Of a DNA stretch of 64,000 bases, positions 35,100-45,360 are shown piece after piece. Source of the DNA: Alicyclobacillus sacchari (GTDB lineage Bacteria; Bacillota; Bacilli; Alicyclobacillales; Alicyclobacillaceae); contig NZ_SORF01000005.1 in NCBI RefSeq assembly GCF_004366795.1, positions 124,001 through 188,000 on the forward strand, given 5' to 3'. The position numbers were made by a program, and so were the translations under genes. The notes beneath the pieces are model-generated. The model was given only the letters and a program-made list of their open reading frames with translations. It was not told where the DNA came from and made no database searches. How positions within the stretch are numbered: position 1 is the stretch's first letter; the number at the start of each line of letters is the position of its first letter.

Positions 35100-36272
35100 T
35101 TGACCAAGGCAACCATTTCTAAGTACCAGACCATCGCACTGTCTTCTTCGAGTTACCTGCCTGTCATGTTCTGGTTTTATCCGAGTGTCGCCGTACACTA
35201 CGCGTTTCTCGATGCGCAATGGGCCGTCTTGGCGGTCGTGCTGATCGGGGTTTGGGTCAATTGGATGCATGGCAAATTCAATGACCGCTTTCCCAACATG
35301 ACAGGGGCGGATCCAGCGGTCCTACTGTTCGGAAAGCCCTTGGGCAAGTTGATTGTCATTGTCTATATGCCCGTGTATATCCTGTTTGTCTCGCTAAGTT
35401 TATATTTTGCCATTAGTTTGATGAAATACTTTTTCCCGCACACACCTCGTTACATTCTCGGCGCGGCGATGACACTCGTCAGTTGGCGCGGAGCTTGGTG
35501 CGGAATCGAAGCGCTCGGCCGCACCGCCGCCATCGTCCACCCGTTGACGTTTGCGGGCATTATTGCTGCGTTTACGGCCATCTTGTTTCAAGCCAAGCAT
35601 CCCATGCTCCCGCTTGCCATAGCAAGCCCCAAAGCCACTGCCATCGCGACCTATCACCTGCTGCCGCTCTATCTCGGCGTGGATCTCATTCTCATTCTCA
35701 GCCCATACTACGCGCATAAAAACAAGGTCAGCGCGTGGTACCCGGTATACGGCTCCATTGCGAGCGGTATAATCGTGCTCCTCGTGTTCTTTTCCATTGT
35801 GATGAACCTTGGCTGGTCCCCTGTGGAACGGCTGGCATATCCCGTCCAAGTGGTGATTCAACTCATTCGTCTGCGTGGATTTTTGGTCGAGCGCCTGGGA
35901 ATTGTGATCATCATTCTGTCAGTCGCCTTCACGACACTGTTTATCAGTAACCACATCTGGGGCATCTCCACGACCATCGCCCGCATCTTTGGCCAGTCGG
36001 ATCACCAATTTAAACCGTACACCTTGTTTGTCGCACCGTGCGTGTATACGCTGAGCCTAATCGTACAGTCGACGGTGGAAGCGCGCAGTCTGGTCTACAA
36101 CATTCTGACTCCTGTGACTTGGCTGCTGATTGTCATCATCCCGACCGCCAAGCTCGTGACATCCTATGTACGAAACATTCGTACCGATGATCGAGAAGAA
36201 GGTCCCAGACAAATCAAGCAGCCAAATCAGACATACCGTCGAACGCAGCGACGAACTAGGGGGAAGGCGTAA
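35100..36272 (+). CDS. gerAB: GerAB-type germinant receptor permease subunit
   Basis: A 390-residue APC-superfamily protein with about ten helices that binds the germinant. Family features: ISKYQTIALSSSSYLPVMFWFYPS at the N-terminus and MNLGWSPVERLAYPVQVVIQLIRLRGFLVERLG in the middle. TTG start after AGGAGGGG. The C-terminus is highly basic and polar. Third gene, so the order is A-C-B instead of the usual A-B-C. Confidence 0.92.
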   Translation: MTKATISKYQTIALSSSSYLPVMFWFYPSVAVHYAFLDAQWAVLAVVLIGVWVNWMHGKFNDRFPNMTGADPAVLLFGKPLGKLIVIVYMPVYILFVSLSLYFAISLMKYFFPHTPRYILGAAMTLVSWRGAWCGIEALGRTAAIVHPLTFAGIIAAFTAILFQAKHPMLPLAIASPKATAIATYHLLPLYLGVDLILILSPYYAHKNKVSAWYPVYGSIASGIIVLLVFFSIVMNLGWSPVERLAYPVQVVIQLIRLRGFLVERLGIVIIILSVAFTTLFISNHIWGISTTIARIFGQSDHQFKPYTLFVAPCVYTLSLIVQSTVEARSLVYNILTPVTWLLIVIIPTAKLVTSYVRNIRTDDREEGPRQIKQPNQTYRRTQRRTRGKA

Positions 36273-36278
36273 CGTGTA

Positions 36279-37148
36279 TCACTTGGCCAAGGCCAGCAAC
36301 GTTTGAAAATCGGCTTCGCTAAGCTCGATACTCACAGCCGCCATATTCTCTTCCAAATGTGCGACCGACGATGTACCCGGAATGGGAAGCATCACAGGCG
36401 AACGCTTTAACAACCAAGCTAAAGCCAGTTGCGACGGCTTGGCATGCAGCCGTTTGGATATTTCGTCGAGTGGGCCGCCCGCCTTTGCCAGCTGGCCAGT
36501 CGCCAGTGGAAACCAGGGAATGAACGCAATCTGATGCGCCTCACAGTACTGTAAGACTGGCTCGGCATCGCGCTTTACGAGATTATACAGATTCTGCACC
36601 GACACAATGTCGACAATTTTGCTGGCTGCCTCAATCTGCTCGACAGTCACTTCGCTCAGACCGATGTGGCGAATCTTCCCCTCATCCTGCAGGAGCTTTA
36701 ATTCGCCGATTTGTTCCTCCAACGGAACCTTTGGGTCAATCCGATGCAGCTGCAACAGATCGATCCGCTCAACGCCTAAATGGCGCAGACTTAAATGGAC
36801 CTGCTGCCGAAGATACTCGGGACGGCCGACCGGCCGCCAATCGTCCGGGCCGGATCTGGTAAGCCCCGCCTTCGTCGCGATCACAAGGTTTTCTGGATAT
36901 GGGTGCAGTGCCTTTCGAATCAACAATTCGGAGACAAATGGTCCGTACGCATCAGCCGTATCGATAAACGTGACATCAAGCTCCAGCGCGCGGCGCAGGA
37001 CGCGTACAGCTTCATCCGGATCCCGAGGGTCCCCCCAAACCCCAGGTCCCGTCAGTTGCATGGCCCCGTAACCGAGGCGATTGACAGTCAAATCGCCGCC
37101 GATGGCAAACGTCCCAGAACGTTTCGCGGACATCGTTTCGTTGGTCAA
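36279..37148 (-). CDS. Aldo/keto reductase
   Basis: A 289-residue NADPH-dependent TIM-barrel oxidoreductase. The catalytic tetrad is visible: Asp and Tyr in [10 protein letters not shown], Lys in VIATKAGL and His in LLQLHRID. The [18 protein letters not shown] segment is typical of the YdbC/YajO-like group. TTG start six bases after GGAGGG. Substrate unknown. Convergent with gerAB. Confidence 0.9.
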   Translation of the reverse strand: MTNETMSAKRSGTFAIGGDLTVNRLGYGAMQLTGPGVWGDPRDPDEAVRVLRRALELDVTFIDTADAYGPFVSELLIRKALHPYPENLVIATKAGLTRSGPDDWRPVGRPEYLRQQVHLSLRHLGVERIDLLQLHRIDPKVPLEEQIGELKLLQDEGKIRHIGLSEVTVEQIEAASKIVDIVSVQNLYNLVKRDAEPVLQYCEAHQIAFIPWFPLATGQLAKAGGPLDEISKRLHAKPSQLALAWLLKRSPVMLPIPGTSSVAHLEENMAAVSIELSEADFQTLLALAK

Positions 37149-37569
37149 ATGTATCCCTCCATGTTTCTTACAAATGTTTAGTGCTCCAAACTTAGTTTAA
37201 CCTTTCCACATGCAAACACCAAAATTCCTATTGCCGACCTCTCCCTTGCAATCTTTGTTCCGATTGCGCCCGTGCGACTCGTTACTCAACGCTGAATGTG
37301 GATGACCTAGAGCAAATGGGAGACTGACAGGACGAACTTGGACGACGAAGGTGTGATTGCATGCGCGCTCACATGTTCAACGGAAGGAATCGGGAAGAAG
37401 GGAAAACGCCGTTTTGGCCATACTCGTCTTGAAAACTACGAAGATCACCGGAGGGCGTTGCCCATACGCGAGGGTGAAGACATCTTATCGGGGAAACCAC
37501 TCGGCCCTGTTGTCAGGGGCAACGATGCCACAAATGATGGAACAAGCATGACACCGTGCCCCTCACCTG
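37149..37569. other. 420-base intergenic stretch without a gene I can support
   Basis: Between the aldo/keto reductase and a small orphan gene. Two overlapping plus-strand frames (37338-37670 and 37357-37551) lack ribosome binding sites and recognisable motifs. I found no riboswitch or terminator I could name; a decayed gene or an unknown RNA is possible. Confidence 0.4.
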
Positions 37570-37743
37570 TTAGGCTCGTTGGAACAATTGAACTTGCACG
37601 AGAAACGAATCGGGCATTTCCTGTTTGGCAAACGCCTCGGCTTCTTTTGCGCTGCCAAGGGGAGGGGTGAGAAGGACCTTCGGCTTCTTCGCAAACACTT
37701 CGTACATCGTTTTATACGCGAACACTTTGTATACGTTCATCAT
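37570..37743 (-). CDS. Small protein of 57 residues, unknown function
   Basis: Sequence begins MMNVYKVFAYKTMYEVFAKK and contains PKVLLTPPLGSAKEAEAFAKQE before VQVQLFQRA. AGGAGG lies ten bases before the first of two ATGs. No hydrophobic helix or Cys; a compact alpha/beta fold is plausible. I do not recognise a family. The longer frame from 37839 has no support. Confidence 0.5.
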   Translation of the reverse strand: MMNVYKVFAYKTMYEVFAKKPKVLLTPPLGSAKEAEAFAKQEMPDSFLVQVQLFQRA

Positions 37744-37897
37744 CCAACATTCGCCTCCTGAACTTCTGCTTACATGTATAGTGTATCCTGGAGGCGATCC
37801 GCGCTCAATCGGCAAAACGTCGATTGTATGCGCTAGCATCAGAATATTGTACGAAACGTTTGGCTAACGAAAACGGTTGCCCTAACATACGGTACAC

Positions 37898-38863
37898 TCA
37901 GTCGTTCCACCCGACTTTGCGATCCAGGTTATGAATAGCGTCGACAAAACGGACTGTACCCGTTTTGGCGCGCATGACAATCGACTGCGTGCGAGCACGG
38001 CCATTCGCAAGAAACCGAACACCATGCAACAGCGATCCGTCTGTCACACCCGTTGCCGAAAAAATGGCGTCATCGCCAGCAACCATATCTTCCAACATGA
38101 AAACGTGATCCGGGTCCGTGACTCCCATGTCGATACAGCGTTGACGCTGCTCATCGTTTTCAGGAAGTAAGCGGCCCTGCATCTCTCCACCAAGACATTT
38201 CAGCGCACACGCGGCAAGAACACCTTCCGGCGCGCCGCCGGAACCCAGCAAGATATCCACACCACTTTCCGGAAACGCCGTCTGGATGGCAGCTGCCACA
38301 TCACCGCTTGGGATGAGTTTGATCCGCGCGCCGGCCGCCCGCACTTGTTCAATCAACTCCGCATGGCGAGGCCTGTCCAGAATGACGGCAACCACCTGGG
38401 AAACAGGTTTACGATTGGCCTTTGCAACGGCCTCCAGATTCTCTCGCACGGTCTGTTCCATATGTACACAGCCTTTGGCACTTGGACCGACGACAAGCTT
38501 GTCCATATACATATCCGGCGCATGAAGCAAGTTTCCACGCGGTGCAATTGCGACGACGGTCATCGCGTCCGTCTGGCCACTGGCGACGACGTCCGTCCCT
38601 TCCAGTGGATCGACGGCGACGTCGACGATGGGTGGCACACCGGTACCCAACCGCTCACCGATGTACAACATGGGGGCCTCATCCATCTCCCCTTCGCCAA
38701 TGACGACGGTTCCGTCCATCGAAACAGTGTCGAACATCCTTCGCATGGCTTCCGTTGCCGCTTTGTCCGCCTCCATCTTGTTGCCGCGCCCCATCCAGCG
38801 CGCGCTCTTGAGCGCGGCCAATTCAGTCACGCGAACGATTTCCATCGCCAATTCGCGTTCCAT
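37898..38863 (-). CDS. glpX: GlpX, class II fructose-1,6-bisphosphatase
   Basis: A 321-residue Mg/Mn-dependent gluconeogenic phosphatase. Family blocks: [20 protein letters not shown] (23-42), [18 protein letters not shown] (53-70), the catalytic VDPLEGT (84-90), and [22 protein letters not shown] after GAGGTGG. Single gene. Confidence 0.94.
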   Translation of the reverse strand: MERELAMEIVRVTELAALKSARWMGRGNKMEADKAATEAMRRMFDTVSMDGTVVIGEGEMDEAPMLYIGERLGTGVPPIVDVAVDPLEGTDVVASGQTDAMTVVAIAPRGNLLHAPDMYMDKLVVGPSAKGCVHMEQTVRENLEAVAKANRKPVSQVVAVILDRPRHAELIEQVRAAGARIKLIPSGDVAAAIQTAFPESGVDILLGSGGAPEGVLAACALKCLGGEMQGRLLPENDEQRQRCIDMGVTDPDHVFMLEDMVAGDDAIFSATGVTDGSLLHGVRFLANGRARTQSIVMRAKTGTVRFVDAIHNLDRKVGWND

Positions 38864-39049
38864 CTCACATCCACCTCTTTCCTATCAACACCCCAAGTAT
38901 CATCCTCCCTCTGACCAACTATGCGAACAATTGACGAATCTGTTCGTCTTTATCTTGCAATCGCATGGTCAGTGTAGTGAAATTGACGGTAGTTGTATGG
39001 CCGCCCACAGTTGACGATCCGCCGTTTTCTTTCGCAAGGAGGCTTGACG

Positions 39050-39364
39050 ATGCAACCGACCGACAAGGATTCATCGCTGCCATTCCCTTGGCGCTATGTT
39101 TCAGCCTTTCTCATTTGCGTTGCCCTGACTGGACTTGCCATTCTGATCGCAAATGAACTTCACATGCCCCATGCGATAACCGTCGTGATCATCCTTGGCA
39201 TGGCGCTCGTGCAAGTTATTCTCCAACTCACACTGCTGTTGCACGCCAGTTTCAAAGACGAGCGCTGGGTGCGTTTGGCGGCGCTGATTGGCGGCACGTT
39301 TATTGCTATCGTCGTCGTCAGCTTTACCTATTTGGTGATGACATTTCAAAGCGGCGTTTCGTGA
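39050..39364 (+). CDS. Cytochrome oxidase subunit IV-like (CyoD/QoxD family) membrane protein
   Basis: A 104-residue protein with three hydrophobic helices (about 12-34, 41-65, 76-98). The segment ILGMALVQVILQLTLLLHASFKDERW has the Gln and His positions of CyoD/QoxD/CtaF small subunits of terminal oxidases. No other oxidase gene is nearby. ATG follows AAGGAGG. Followed 17 bases later by a DUF1284 gene. Confidence 0.75.
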   Translation: MQPTDKDSSLPFPWRYVSAFLICVALTGLAILIANELHMPHAITVVIILGMALVQVILQLTLLLHASFKDERWVRLAALIGGTFIAIVVVSFTYLVMTFQSGVS

Positions 39365-39381
39365 CCAGAAGGAGGATTTGC

Positions 39382-39807
39382 ATGATTCGACTGCGCGGCC
39401 ACCACTTACTATGTCTGCTTGGGTATCGGGGTATGGGCTACTCGGAGGAATATGTTCGCAACATGACGCAAATCTACGAGACCTTGCGTACGACGCCGGA
39501 GACACGCGTGCGATTGGTCGCCGGTCCAGACGATTTGTGCGCACGATTCCCTGCCGACAAGCCATACCACTGTCAGAACGCTGGTGTCCACAGGCGGGAT
39601 GCTGCCGTATTGGCACGCCTGGGACTCAAGCCGAATGGTTGGGCCACTTGGTCTGAAATCCAGAAGCGCGTCGCTCAGCGGGTACAGCCTCAGGACATTC
39701 ACGCACTGTGCAAAACGTGCTCCTGGCGCACATATGGCGTTTGCGAAGAAGGCGTGGCACTGGTGCAGTCGAGCCGTCCTTTGCCCCCTGCACCACAGGT
39801 CGATTGA
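39382..39807 (+). CDS. DUF1284 domain protein
   Basis: A 141-residue protein with the DUF1284 start MIRLRGHHLLCLLGYRGMGYS, ending in HALCKTCSWRTYGVCEEGV. It has several Cys and His (Cys11, Cys61, Cys73 region, the CKTC pair) that could hold a metal cluster or zinc. Function unknown. ATG six bases after AAGGAGG; probably co-transcribed with the subunit IV-like gene. Confidence 0.85.
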   Translation: MIRLRGHHLLCLLGYRGMGYSEEYVRNMTQIYETLRTTPETRVRLVAGPDDLCARFPADKPYHCQNAGVHRRDAAVLARLGLKPNGWATWSEIQKRVAQRVQPQDIHALCKTCSWRTYGVCEEGVALVQSSRPLPPAPQVD

Positions 39808-39829
39808 AACTTCACGTGGCGTCCGAGGT

Positions 39830-41728
39830 TCAGATTCGTTCTTCGTCTGTCGCCGTCATGTTGCGATGCAAGGCAATCGGAAGCTCAATCGTCACGGTCG
39901 TCCCCTGTCCAATGGTGCTCTGTACAGACATACGGCCGCCATGTTCCGCGACAATTCGTTGACTGACCATCATACCCAGTCCCGTTCCTTGTTCCTTCGT
40001 CGTGAAAAACGGCTCTCCGATATGTTGTAACTTCTCAGGCGAAATGCCAATGCCCTCGTCGACGAAGTCGATTCGTACGTAATCACCGCTTCGCGTCGCC
40101 AGTACGCGCAAGGTTCCCCCGCCGTCCATCGCTTCAATGCCATTGCGGACGATGTTGATAAACACCTGCTTCAATTGATTTGGTTCACAAGTAATCTGAG
40201 GCAAATCTTCACGAAAAGACGTCTCGATCACGACGTTGTGGATAATCGCCTGCGGGCTCATGAACGCCACAATTTCTTGCAACAACAAGTCGACATCTTC
40301 CATTGAGTAATGGACTTGCTGCGGCTTGGCCAGCATGAGCAACTCGCCTAAAATCAGCTCCATGCGGCCGACCTCGCCTTTCATGATTTCCAGATATCGT
40401 TTGTTATTTCCTTTTGCTTTACGATGCATCAGATCGATGAACCCTTTCAGGGCCGTGAGCGGATTGCGAATTTCATGGGCGATGCCGGCCGCCAGCTGAC
40501 CGACGGCAGCCAACTTTTCCGAGCGCTCCAACAGTTCCCGCGAAGTCTCCAGCGCCAACTCCTGTTCTTTGCGAGCCGTAATATCTTGGGCAACACCAAA
40601 AAAGCGGATAGGCCTGCCATCCGCGTCCATGTCGGTTTGGCCGAGTGCCGATATACAGCGGACTTCGCCGCGCCCCGTACGAATCCGAAACTCGATTTCG
40701 TACAATTGCCCCTGTAACGACTCCTGCACCGCATGATCGACCGCCTGACGATCTTCATCGACAACCGTTTGTAAAAAAGCCTCGTACGTTCCGGAAAATG
40801 TGTTCGGATCCATACCCCAAATGGCAAACATCTCATCAGACCACATGAGATGATCATGCTCGACATCGAGTTCCCAGTAGCCAGAGCGGGCCAGTTGATG
40901 CGCCTGCTTCAAATTGTCACGGCTGCGTTGCAATGCATGCTCTTGTGCCAGTTTGTCCGTGATATCCCGAAACGTCATCACGGCTCCGACAATCTCATCG
41001 CCTTCGTTGATGGGCGTGATCGAGTATTCAACAGGGATGTATGTGTTGTCGCTTCGGCAAAACCGCGCTCGTGATGCCGTGATCACCTGGCCTGTTACGA
41101 GGGTACAAGCAAACAGAGACTGGCTATGCACGTCCTGACCCAGAACCGCAGTGACAGAAGCAAATGGTTTGCCAATCATCTCTTCAGTGGTACGCCCCAG
41201 GATCTTTGCCGCGGCTGGATTGGCGAAAATAATGTGCTCTTTTGGATCGATCCCGACAATCCCCTCGCTGGCCGCATTCAAAATCCACTCGTACTTCCGC
41301 TTCAGCGCCGCCAGTTGTTCGGCCGCAAGCCGTTCATCCGTCACATCACGGCCAATGCCAATAACGCCCACGGCCCGCCCCCGAGCATTGCGTTGTATAC
41401 GCAAGGTCACCTCAAACCAGCGATAGTCGCCTCGCCTGTGGAGAATGCGCAGGGTGACACGTTCGTTGTCCGTCCCTTGCTCCATTGCCTGTATGGCTTC
41501 GACCCACACATGTCGATCTTCTGGGTGTAAGAAAGGTTCAATCGTTTGCCCCAAGAGTTCCTCAGACGAGTACCCTACAATATGGTAAACAGACGGCGAC
41601 ACGTACTCGCAGATGCCGCCTGGCGTACAATATGTAATGACGTCTTGCGAATTATGTGAAATGATATCAAATAGCTGCTTGATCCGCCGCGCCCGGCTGC
41701 GCGGAGAATCCGCCGGCCCTTCCGTCAT
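39830..41728 (-). CDS. PAS-domain sensor histidine kinase (sporulation-kinase type)
   Basis: A 632-residue cytoplasmic kinase: three PAS/PAC modules (about 12-135, 140-260 and 265-390), then HisKA with QLAAGIAHEIRNPLTALKGF and a HATPase with NIVRNGIEAMDGGG and GTGLGMMVS. No membrane helix. The arrangement resembles sporulation kinases KinA/KinE and phosphorelay use is likely because no response regulator is beside it. ATG at 41728 chosen because it starts the soluble region; the longer frame reaches into an upstream terminator. Confidence 0.85.
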   Translation of the reverse strand: MTEGPADSPRSRARRIKQLFDIISHNSQDVITYCTPGGICEYVSPSVYHIVGYSSEELLGQTIEPFLHPEDRHVWVEAIQAMEQGTDNERVTLRILHRRGDYRWFEVTLRIQRNARGRAVGVIGIGRDVTDERLAAEQLAALKRKYEWILNAASEGIVGIDPKEHIIFANPAAAKILGRTTEEMIGKPFASVTAVLGQDVHSQSLFACTLVTGQVITASRARFCRSDNTYIPVEYSITPINEGDEIVGAVMTFRDITDKLAQEHALQRSRDNLKQAHQLARSGYWELDVEHDHLMWSDEMFAIWGMDPNTFSGTYEAFLQTVVDEDRQAVDHAVQESLQGQLYEIEFRIRTGRGEVRCISALGQTDMDADGRPIRFFGVAQDITARKEQELALETSRELLERSEKLAAVGQLAAGIAHEIRNPLTALKGFIDLMHRKAKGNNKRYLEIMKGEVGRMELILGELLMLAKPQQVHYSMEDVDLLLQEIVAFMSPQAIIHNVVIETSFREDLPQITCEPNQLKQVFINIVRNGIEAMDGGGTLRVLATRSGDYVRIDFVDEGIGISPEKLQHIGEPFFTTKEQGTGLGMMVSQRIVAEHGGRMSVQSTIGQGTTVTIELPIALHRNMTATDEERI

Positions 41729-41763
41729 GGCAACCACCTGCGTTCCGCAAACGAACCGGTGTT

Positions 41764-41803
41764 GACAAAAGAGCCGAATAGGCCATCGAGTGCCCTTCGG
41801 CTC
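41764..41803 (-). terminator. Terminator downstream of namA
   Basis: Perfect 8-bp arms GAGCCGAA and TTCGGCTC with a 17-base loop, followed on the minus strand by TTTTGTC. It separates namA from the PAS kinase. Confidence 0.78.
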
Positions 41804-41901
41804 ACCTTTTGTAACAAGCCAGTTCAATGTTCTCTATCTCAACCTAGTCTACTTGATGTATCATACGTGGCGGAACGCAGTTTCGCAATGACCAGTGACT
41901 G

Positions 41902-42924
41902 TCAAAATGCCCGGGCATACTGCTTCGGCACATTCAGCTCGACACCCAGCGCCTGCGCTGCGTGAATGGGCCAATATGGATCGCGCAGCAGGCCGCGACC
42001 GATGGCGACGAGATCGGCATCTCCGCTTGCGACGACAGACTCGGCCAGCGCGTACTCATCGAGCATACCGACCGCAATCACTGGCACGCCAAGCGCTTCC
42101 TTGATTTGACGTGCGAACGGCACCTGATAACCGGGGTAATTACCTGGTTTACGCTTGCCTGGCCTGCCTTCCCCACCCGAGCTGACGTGCACAACGTCGA
42201 CCCCGGCCTCTCGGTAGCGGCGACAAAGCTCGATGGCGTGATCGATCCCATAGCCTCCGTCGACATATTCGACGGCCGAGACGCGAATCAGCAACGGCAT
42301 GTCGCTGGGCATTTCGCTTTTCACTGCCTGTATGACCTCGACGCCAAAACGAGCAAGATCCTGTCCATATTCATCGGAACGGCGATTGGTTACGGGCGAT
42401 TGGAACTGGTGAATCAGGTAACCGTGCGCACCGTGCAACTCGATGGTGTCAAACCCTGCGGCCACAGCCCTCTTTGCCGCTTGGCCAAACCGCTCGACCA
42501 TACGCTTGACCTCGTCTGTCGACAATTCGCGAGGCAACTTGTACTGCGGCCCCTCAAAGGCGATTGCAGACGGCGCCACAGGCGTTGCGGCATCTTCCGC
42601 CTTGCGTCCGGCATGCGCGATTTGCACGCCAATTTTCGCGCCATAGCCATGGCACGCGTCCACAATTCGCGCAAACGGCGCAATGTGGTCATCCGACCAA
42701 AGCCCAAGATCAAAGTCGCTGATCCGGCCATCCGGCTCGACGTCTGTCATCTCGATGATGACCAAACCGGCTCCGCCAATGGCGCGGCTCGTATAATGCG
42801 TATAATGCCAGTCGTTCGGCTTACCGTCTTTTGCCGTCACTGAGTACTGACACATCGGCGCCATGACGATCCGGTTTTTTAACGCTAGACTTCCCACTGT
42901 GAACGGCGTAAACAGGTGTGCCAT
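41902..42924 (-). CDS. namA: NamA/YqjM-type NADPH dehydrogenase (old yellow enzyme)
   Basis: A 340-residue FMN ene-reductase of the YqjM class. APMCQYS (22-28) holds the class-specific Cys and Tyr near the flavin; HGAHGYLIHQFQSP has the substrate His pair; the C-terminal GRGLLRDPYWP closes the barrel. Reduces activated C=C bonds of xenobiotics; physiological substrate unknown. ATG after GGGGAG. Confidence 0.93.
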   Translation of the reverse strand: MAHLFTPFTVGSLALKNRIVMAPMCQYSVTAKDGKPNDWHYTHYTSRAIGGAGLVIIEMTDVEPDGRISDFDLGLWSDDHIAPFARIVDACHGYGAKIGVQIAHAGRKAEDAATPVAPSAIAFEGPQYKLPRELSTDEVKRMVERFGQAAKRAVAAGFDTIELHGAHGYLIHQFQSPVTNRRSDEYGQDLARFGVEVIQAVKSEMPSDMPLLIRVSAVEYVDGGYGIDHAIELCRRYREAGVDVVHVSSGGEGRPGKRKPGNYPGYQVPFARQIKEALGVPVIAVGMLDEYALAESVVASGDADLVAIGRGLLRDPYWPIHAAQALGVELNVPKQYARAF

Positions 42925-43084
42925 GGTTCAACGCTCCCCATCTCCAAAAGTACGACCCACGCGGGCAATTCACCCTCATGGTGCCCCAAACCAAGCCTGG
43001 GCATCTGCTTTCGTCTATTTACTTACTACGATTTTTATAGCACATTCGCCGTCCCCATGCAAAATCCCGGTCCAACAGTGTGTG

Positions 43085-44449
43085 TCAAGGTTGTGCGTGC
43101 ACTCCACGAAGTGGTAACGAAACCGTCACCTGCGTGCCGACACCCCAATCTGCAGGGCTTGCGATGCTCATCTCACCGCCATGCGCTTCGACAATCCACT
43201 TTGCAATCGCGAGCCCGAGCCCGGCTCCGACCGTCGAGCGCGATGGATCAGCCTGGTAAAACCGTTCCCATACGCGCGGCAAATGTTCCGGCGCAATGCC
43301 CGATCCCGTGTCCTTTACGAGGATCAAAGCGCGATTGTGGCGTCTCAGCACAGCAATCACGATACGTCCACCTTCTGGGGTAAACGACAAGGCATTGTCG
43401 AGAACAATGGTGAACAATTGCCTTAATCGCTCTGGGTCTGCCTGCAAATGCACTGGCTCCAAACTGTCGGTCCGAAGTTGTACGCCGTGTGCTCTGGCGA
43501 GATCGGCAAAGCGCTCCTCGGCTTCCCGGGCAAGGGCGTCAAGCTGCACATCGCGCATTTGCAGCCACGCATGTCCAGAGTCTGCCCGTGCCAAGGCGAG
43601 TAAATCCGTAACCAGTTTTTGCAACCGACGCGTTTCGCGATCAAGCGCGGCCAGAGTCTCACCCATCTCTTCCACGGTCGCTGACGGATGGCGAAACATG
43701 CGCTCGACGTGGAGCTGGACGATGGAAAGAGGTGTCCGCAATTCGTGCGATGCGTTGGCGACAAACTGCTGCTGACGTGTCCAGGCGCGCGATATCGGCG
43801 CCAGTGCTCGTTGCGCCAGGAAGATACCAATGGCTGCAGCCAGACCGGCAAAGCCGATGATGCTCACTTCCATAACCCTTGCCATGTGGCGTAAAAAGGC
43901 GACGTCCATAGTACGGTTATATAACAGATAGACAGCTTTGACGGGTTTGTCTTGATACACCATGGGCGGTGTGGGATAAACCGTTTCTAAGAGAAATGGT
44001 GTGTTGTTGAGAACGACCGCTTGTAATCGGTTTGCCGCGGAGAACGTAAACAGTTGTTTGAGTCCCGTGTTCGACAGACTTCCAGCGGGCGTCTGGACAA
44101 CCATGTGCTGCGAGGCTCCTTCCAGTACATACACCATGTGTTCATCGCGCGTTTCCCGCTCTTCTTCATCCAGTGTATCAGGAGGCGGAGCATGTCCCAG
44201 CACGGCATCCGACTTTGGGGCGCGGTGATCCGTCAAAACACGATCTATCCCATCGTGATCGCCGAAAAGTTGATCATTATGATGCGCGAGAATTTGCGTG
44301 GCGGCCGAGCTGACCACCTGGGCTTCCAGTGACCACAGACGCTGGGCGGTGACGCGGTCCACCACCCATGAAAACAGCACAAGAATTCCAATAAACGCAA
44401 GGGTATACAACGTAACAAGCCGCCATGCTGTTTTCCGGAACACGGTCAC
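43085..44449 (-). CDS. Two-component sensor histidine kinase
   Basis: A 454-residue membrane kinase: helix at about 8-30, extracellular sensor of about 160 residues, second helix about 193-215, then HisKA QQFVANASHELRTPLSIVQL, N-box LDNALSFT, and GAGLGLAIAKWIVEAHGG. The link between helix 2 and the His box is short. GTG start overlaps the regulator stop (GTGA), five bases after GGAG. It forms a pair with the regulator. Confidence 0.92.
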   Translation of the reverse strand: MTVFRKTAWRLVTLYTLAFIGILVLFSWVVDRVTAQRLWSLEAQVVSSAATQILAHHNDQLFGDHDGIDRVLTDHRAPKSDAVLGHAPPPDTLDEEERETRDEHMVYVLEGASQHMVVQTPAGSLSNTGLKQLFTFSAANRLQAVVLNNTPFLLETVYPTPPMVYQDKPVKAVYLLYNRTMDVAFLRHMARVMEVSIIGFAGLAAAIGIFLAQRALAPISRAWTRQQQFVANASHELRTPLSIVQLHVERMFRHPSATVEEMGETLAALDRETRRLQKLVTDLLALARADSGHAWLQMRDVQLDALAREAEERFADLARAHGVQLRTDSLEPVHLQADPERLRQLFTIVLDNALSFTPEGGRIVIAVLRRHNRALILVKDTGSGIAPEHLPRVWERFYQADPSRSTVGAGLGLAIAKWIVEAHGGEMSIASPADWGVGTQVTVSLPLRGVHAQP

Positions 44450-45120
44450 GACTCACTCCAGATATAGCCGACATTGCGAATCGTGCGAATGCGCTTGTCC
44501 AGATCAAACGGCTTCAACTTCTTGCGTACATAGTGAATGTACAAATCCACCGTCGACTCGTTCGTGTCCGCATCGTGTCCCCACAGGCGATAGGAGATGC
44601 GCTCGCGCGTAAGAATTTCTCCCTGATGCAGCAAAAGATATTCGAGCAATTCGAATTCCTTGTCAGTCAGGACAAGTGGCACATCCCCACATGCGGCCTC
44701 TTTCGCGGACGGATTGAGAACAAGATCTCCGCTTTTCACAGTCATGTCCGAACCAACATCGCGATTGCGTCGAAGCAGCGCCCGCAAACGAGCGAGCAAT
44801 TCTTCCGTGGCAAACGGCTTTGCCAGATAGTCGTCCGCTCCTGCATTCAGGCCAACCACGCGATCATCGACATCGCCGCGCGCCGTGAGAAACAGAACGG
44901 GCACAAAAATCTGCTGCTGTCGCAGCTGTTTGACCAACTCGATCCCGTTCAGTCCAGGGAGCATAATGTCGACAATCAGCACGTCATACACGGCCGACTC
45001 TGCGAAATAGAGGCCATCTTCGCCAGTCTCCGCCACATCAACCTGGTACGACGCCTCTTCCAGGATATCCTTGACAATCGCGCGAAGACCGGAATCGTCC
45101 TCGATCAATAAGACGCGCAT
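44446..45120 (-). CDS. OmpR-family response regulator
   Basis: A 224-residue regulator: receiver with Asp8/Asp9, phosphorylation site Asp51 in LIVDIMLPG, Thr79 and Lys101 in YLAKPF; winged helix with LTDKEFELLEYLLLHQGEILTRERI and VDLYIHYVRKKL. ATG after AAGGAAG. Target genes unknown; the DUF2231 membrane protein is divergent. Confidence 0.93.
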   Translation of the reverse strand: MRVLLIEDDSGLRAIVKDILEEASYQVDVAETGEDGLYFAESAVYDVLIVDIMLPGLNGIELVKQLRQQQIFVPVLFLTARGDVDDRVVGLNAGADDYLAKPFATEELLARLRALLRRNRDVGSDMTVKSGDLVLNPSAKEAACGDVPLVLTDKEFELLEYLLLHQGEILTRERISYRLWGHDADTNESTVDLYIHYVRKKLKPFDLDKRIRTIRNVGYIWSES

Positions 45121-45360
45121 AGATACACTTCCTTATATTCAATCCATCCATGCCGTTGGTGTACCACAATACCCAAACAAACTTGAAAGCACATTTGGGC
45201 CGCCGGTGGCGCCGCACATAGATTCCAGAACGCCACCCATTCTACGACGATCCCGACACATGCACAAAAGTTTTTTCAAGGATACTTTGCGAAAATGGAT
45301 ATTGATTTGTCACGAAGTCCCTTCCTCCATCGAACTGGGCAAACAAGGAAAGGAGCATCT

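Noticed and set aside
37338-37670. 110-codon plus-strand frame
   Set aside because: No ribosome binding site, no recognisable motif, overlaps the better-supported small gene on the other strand.
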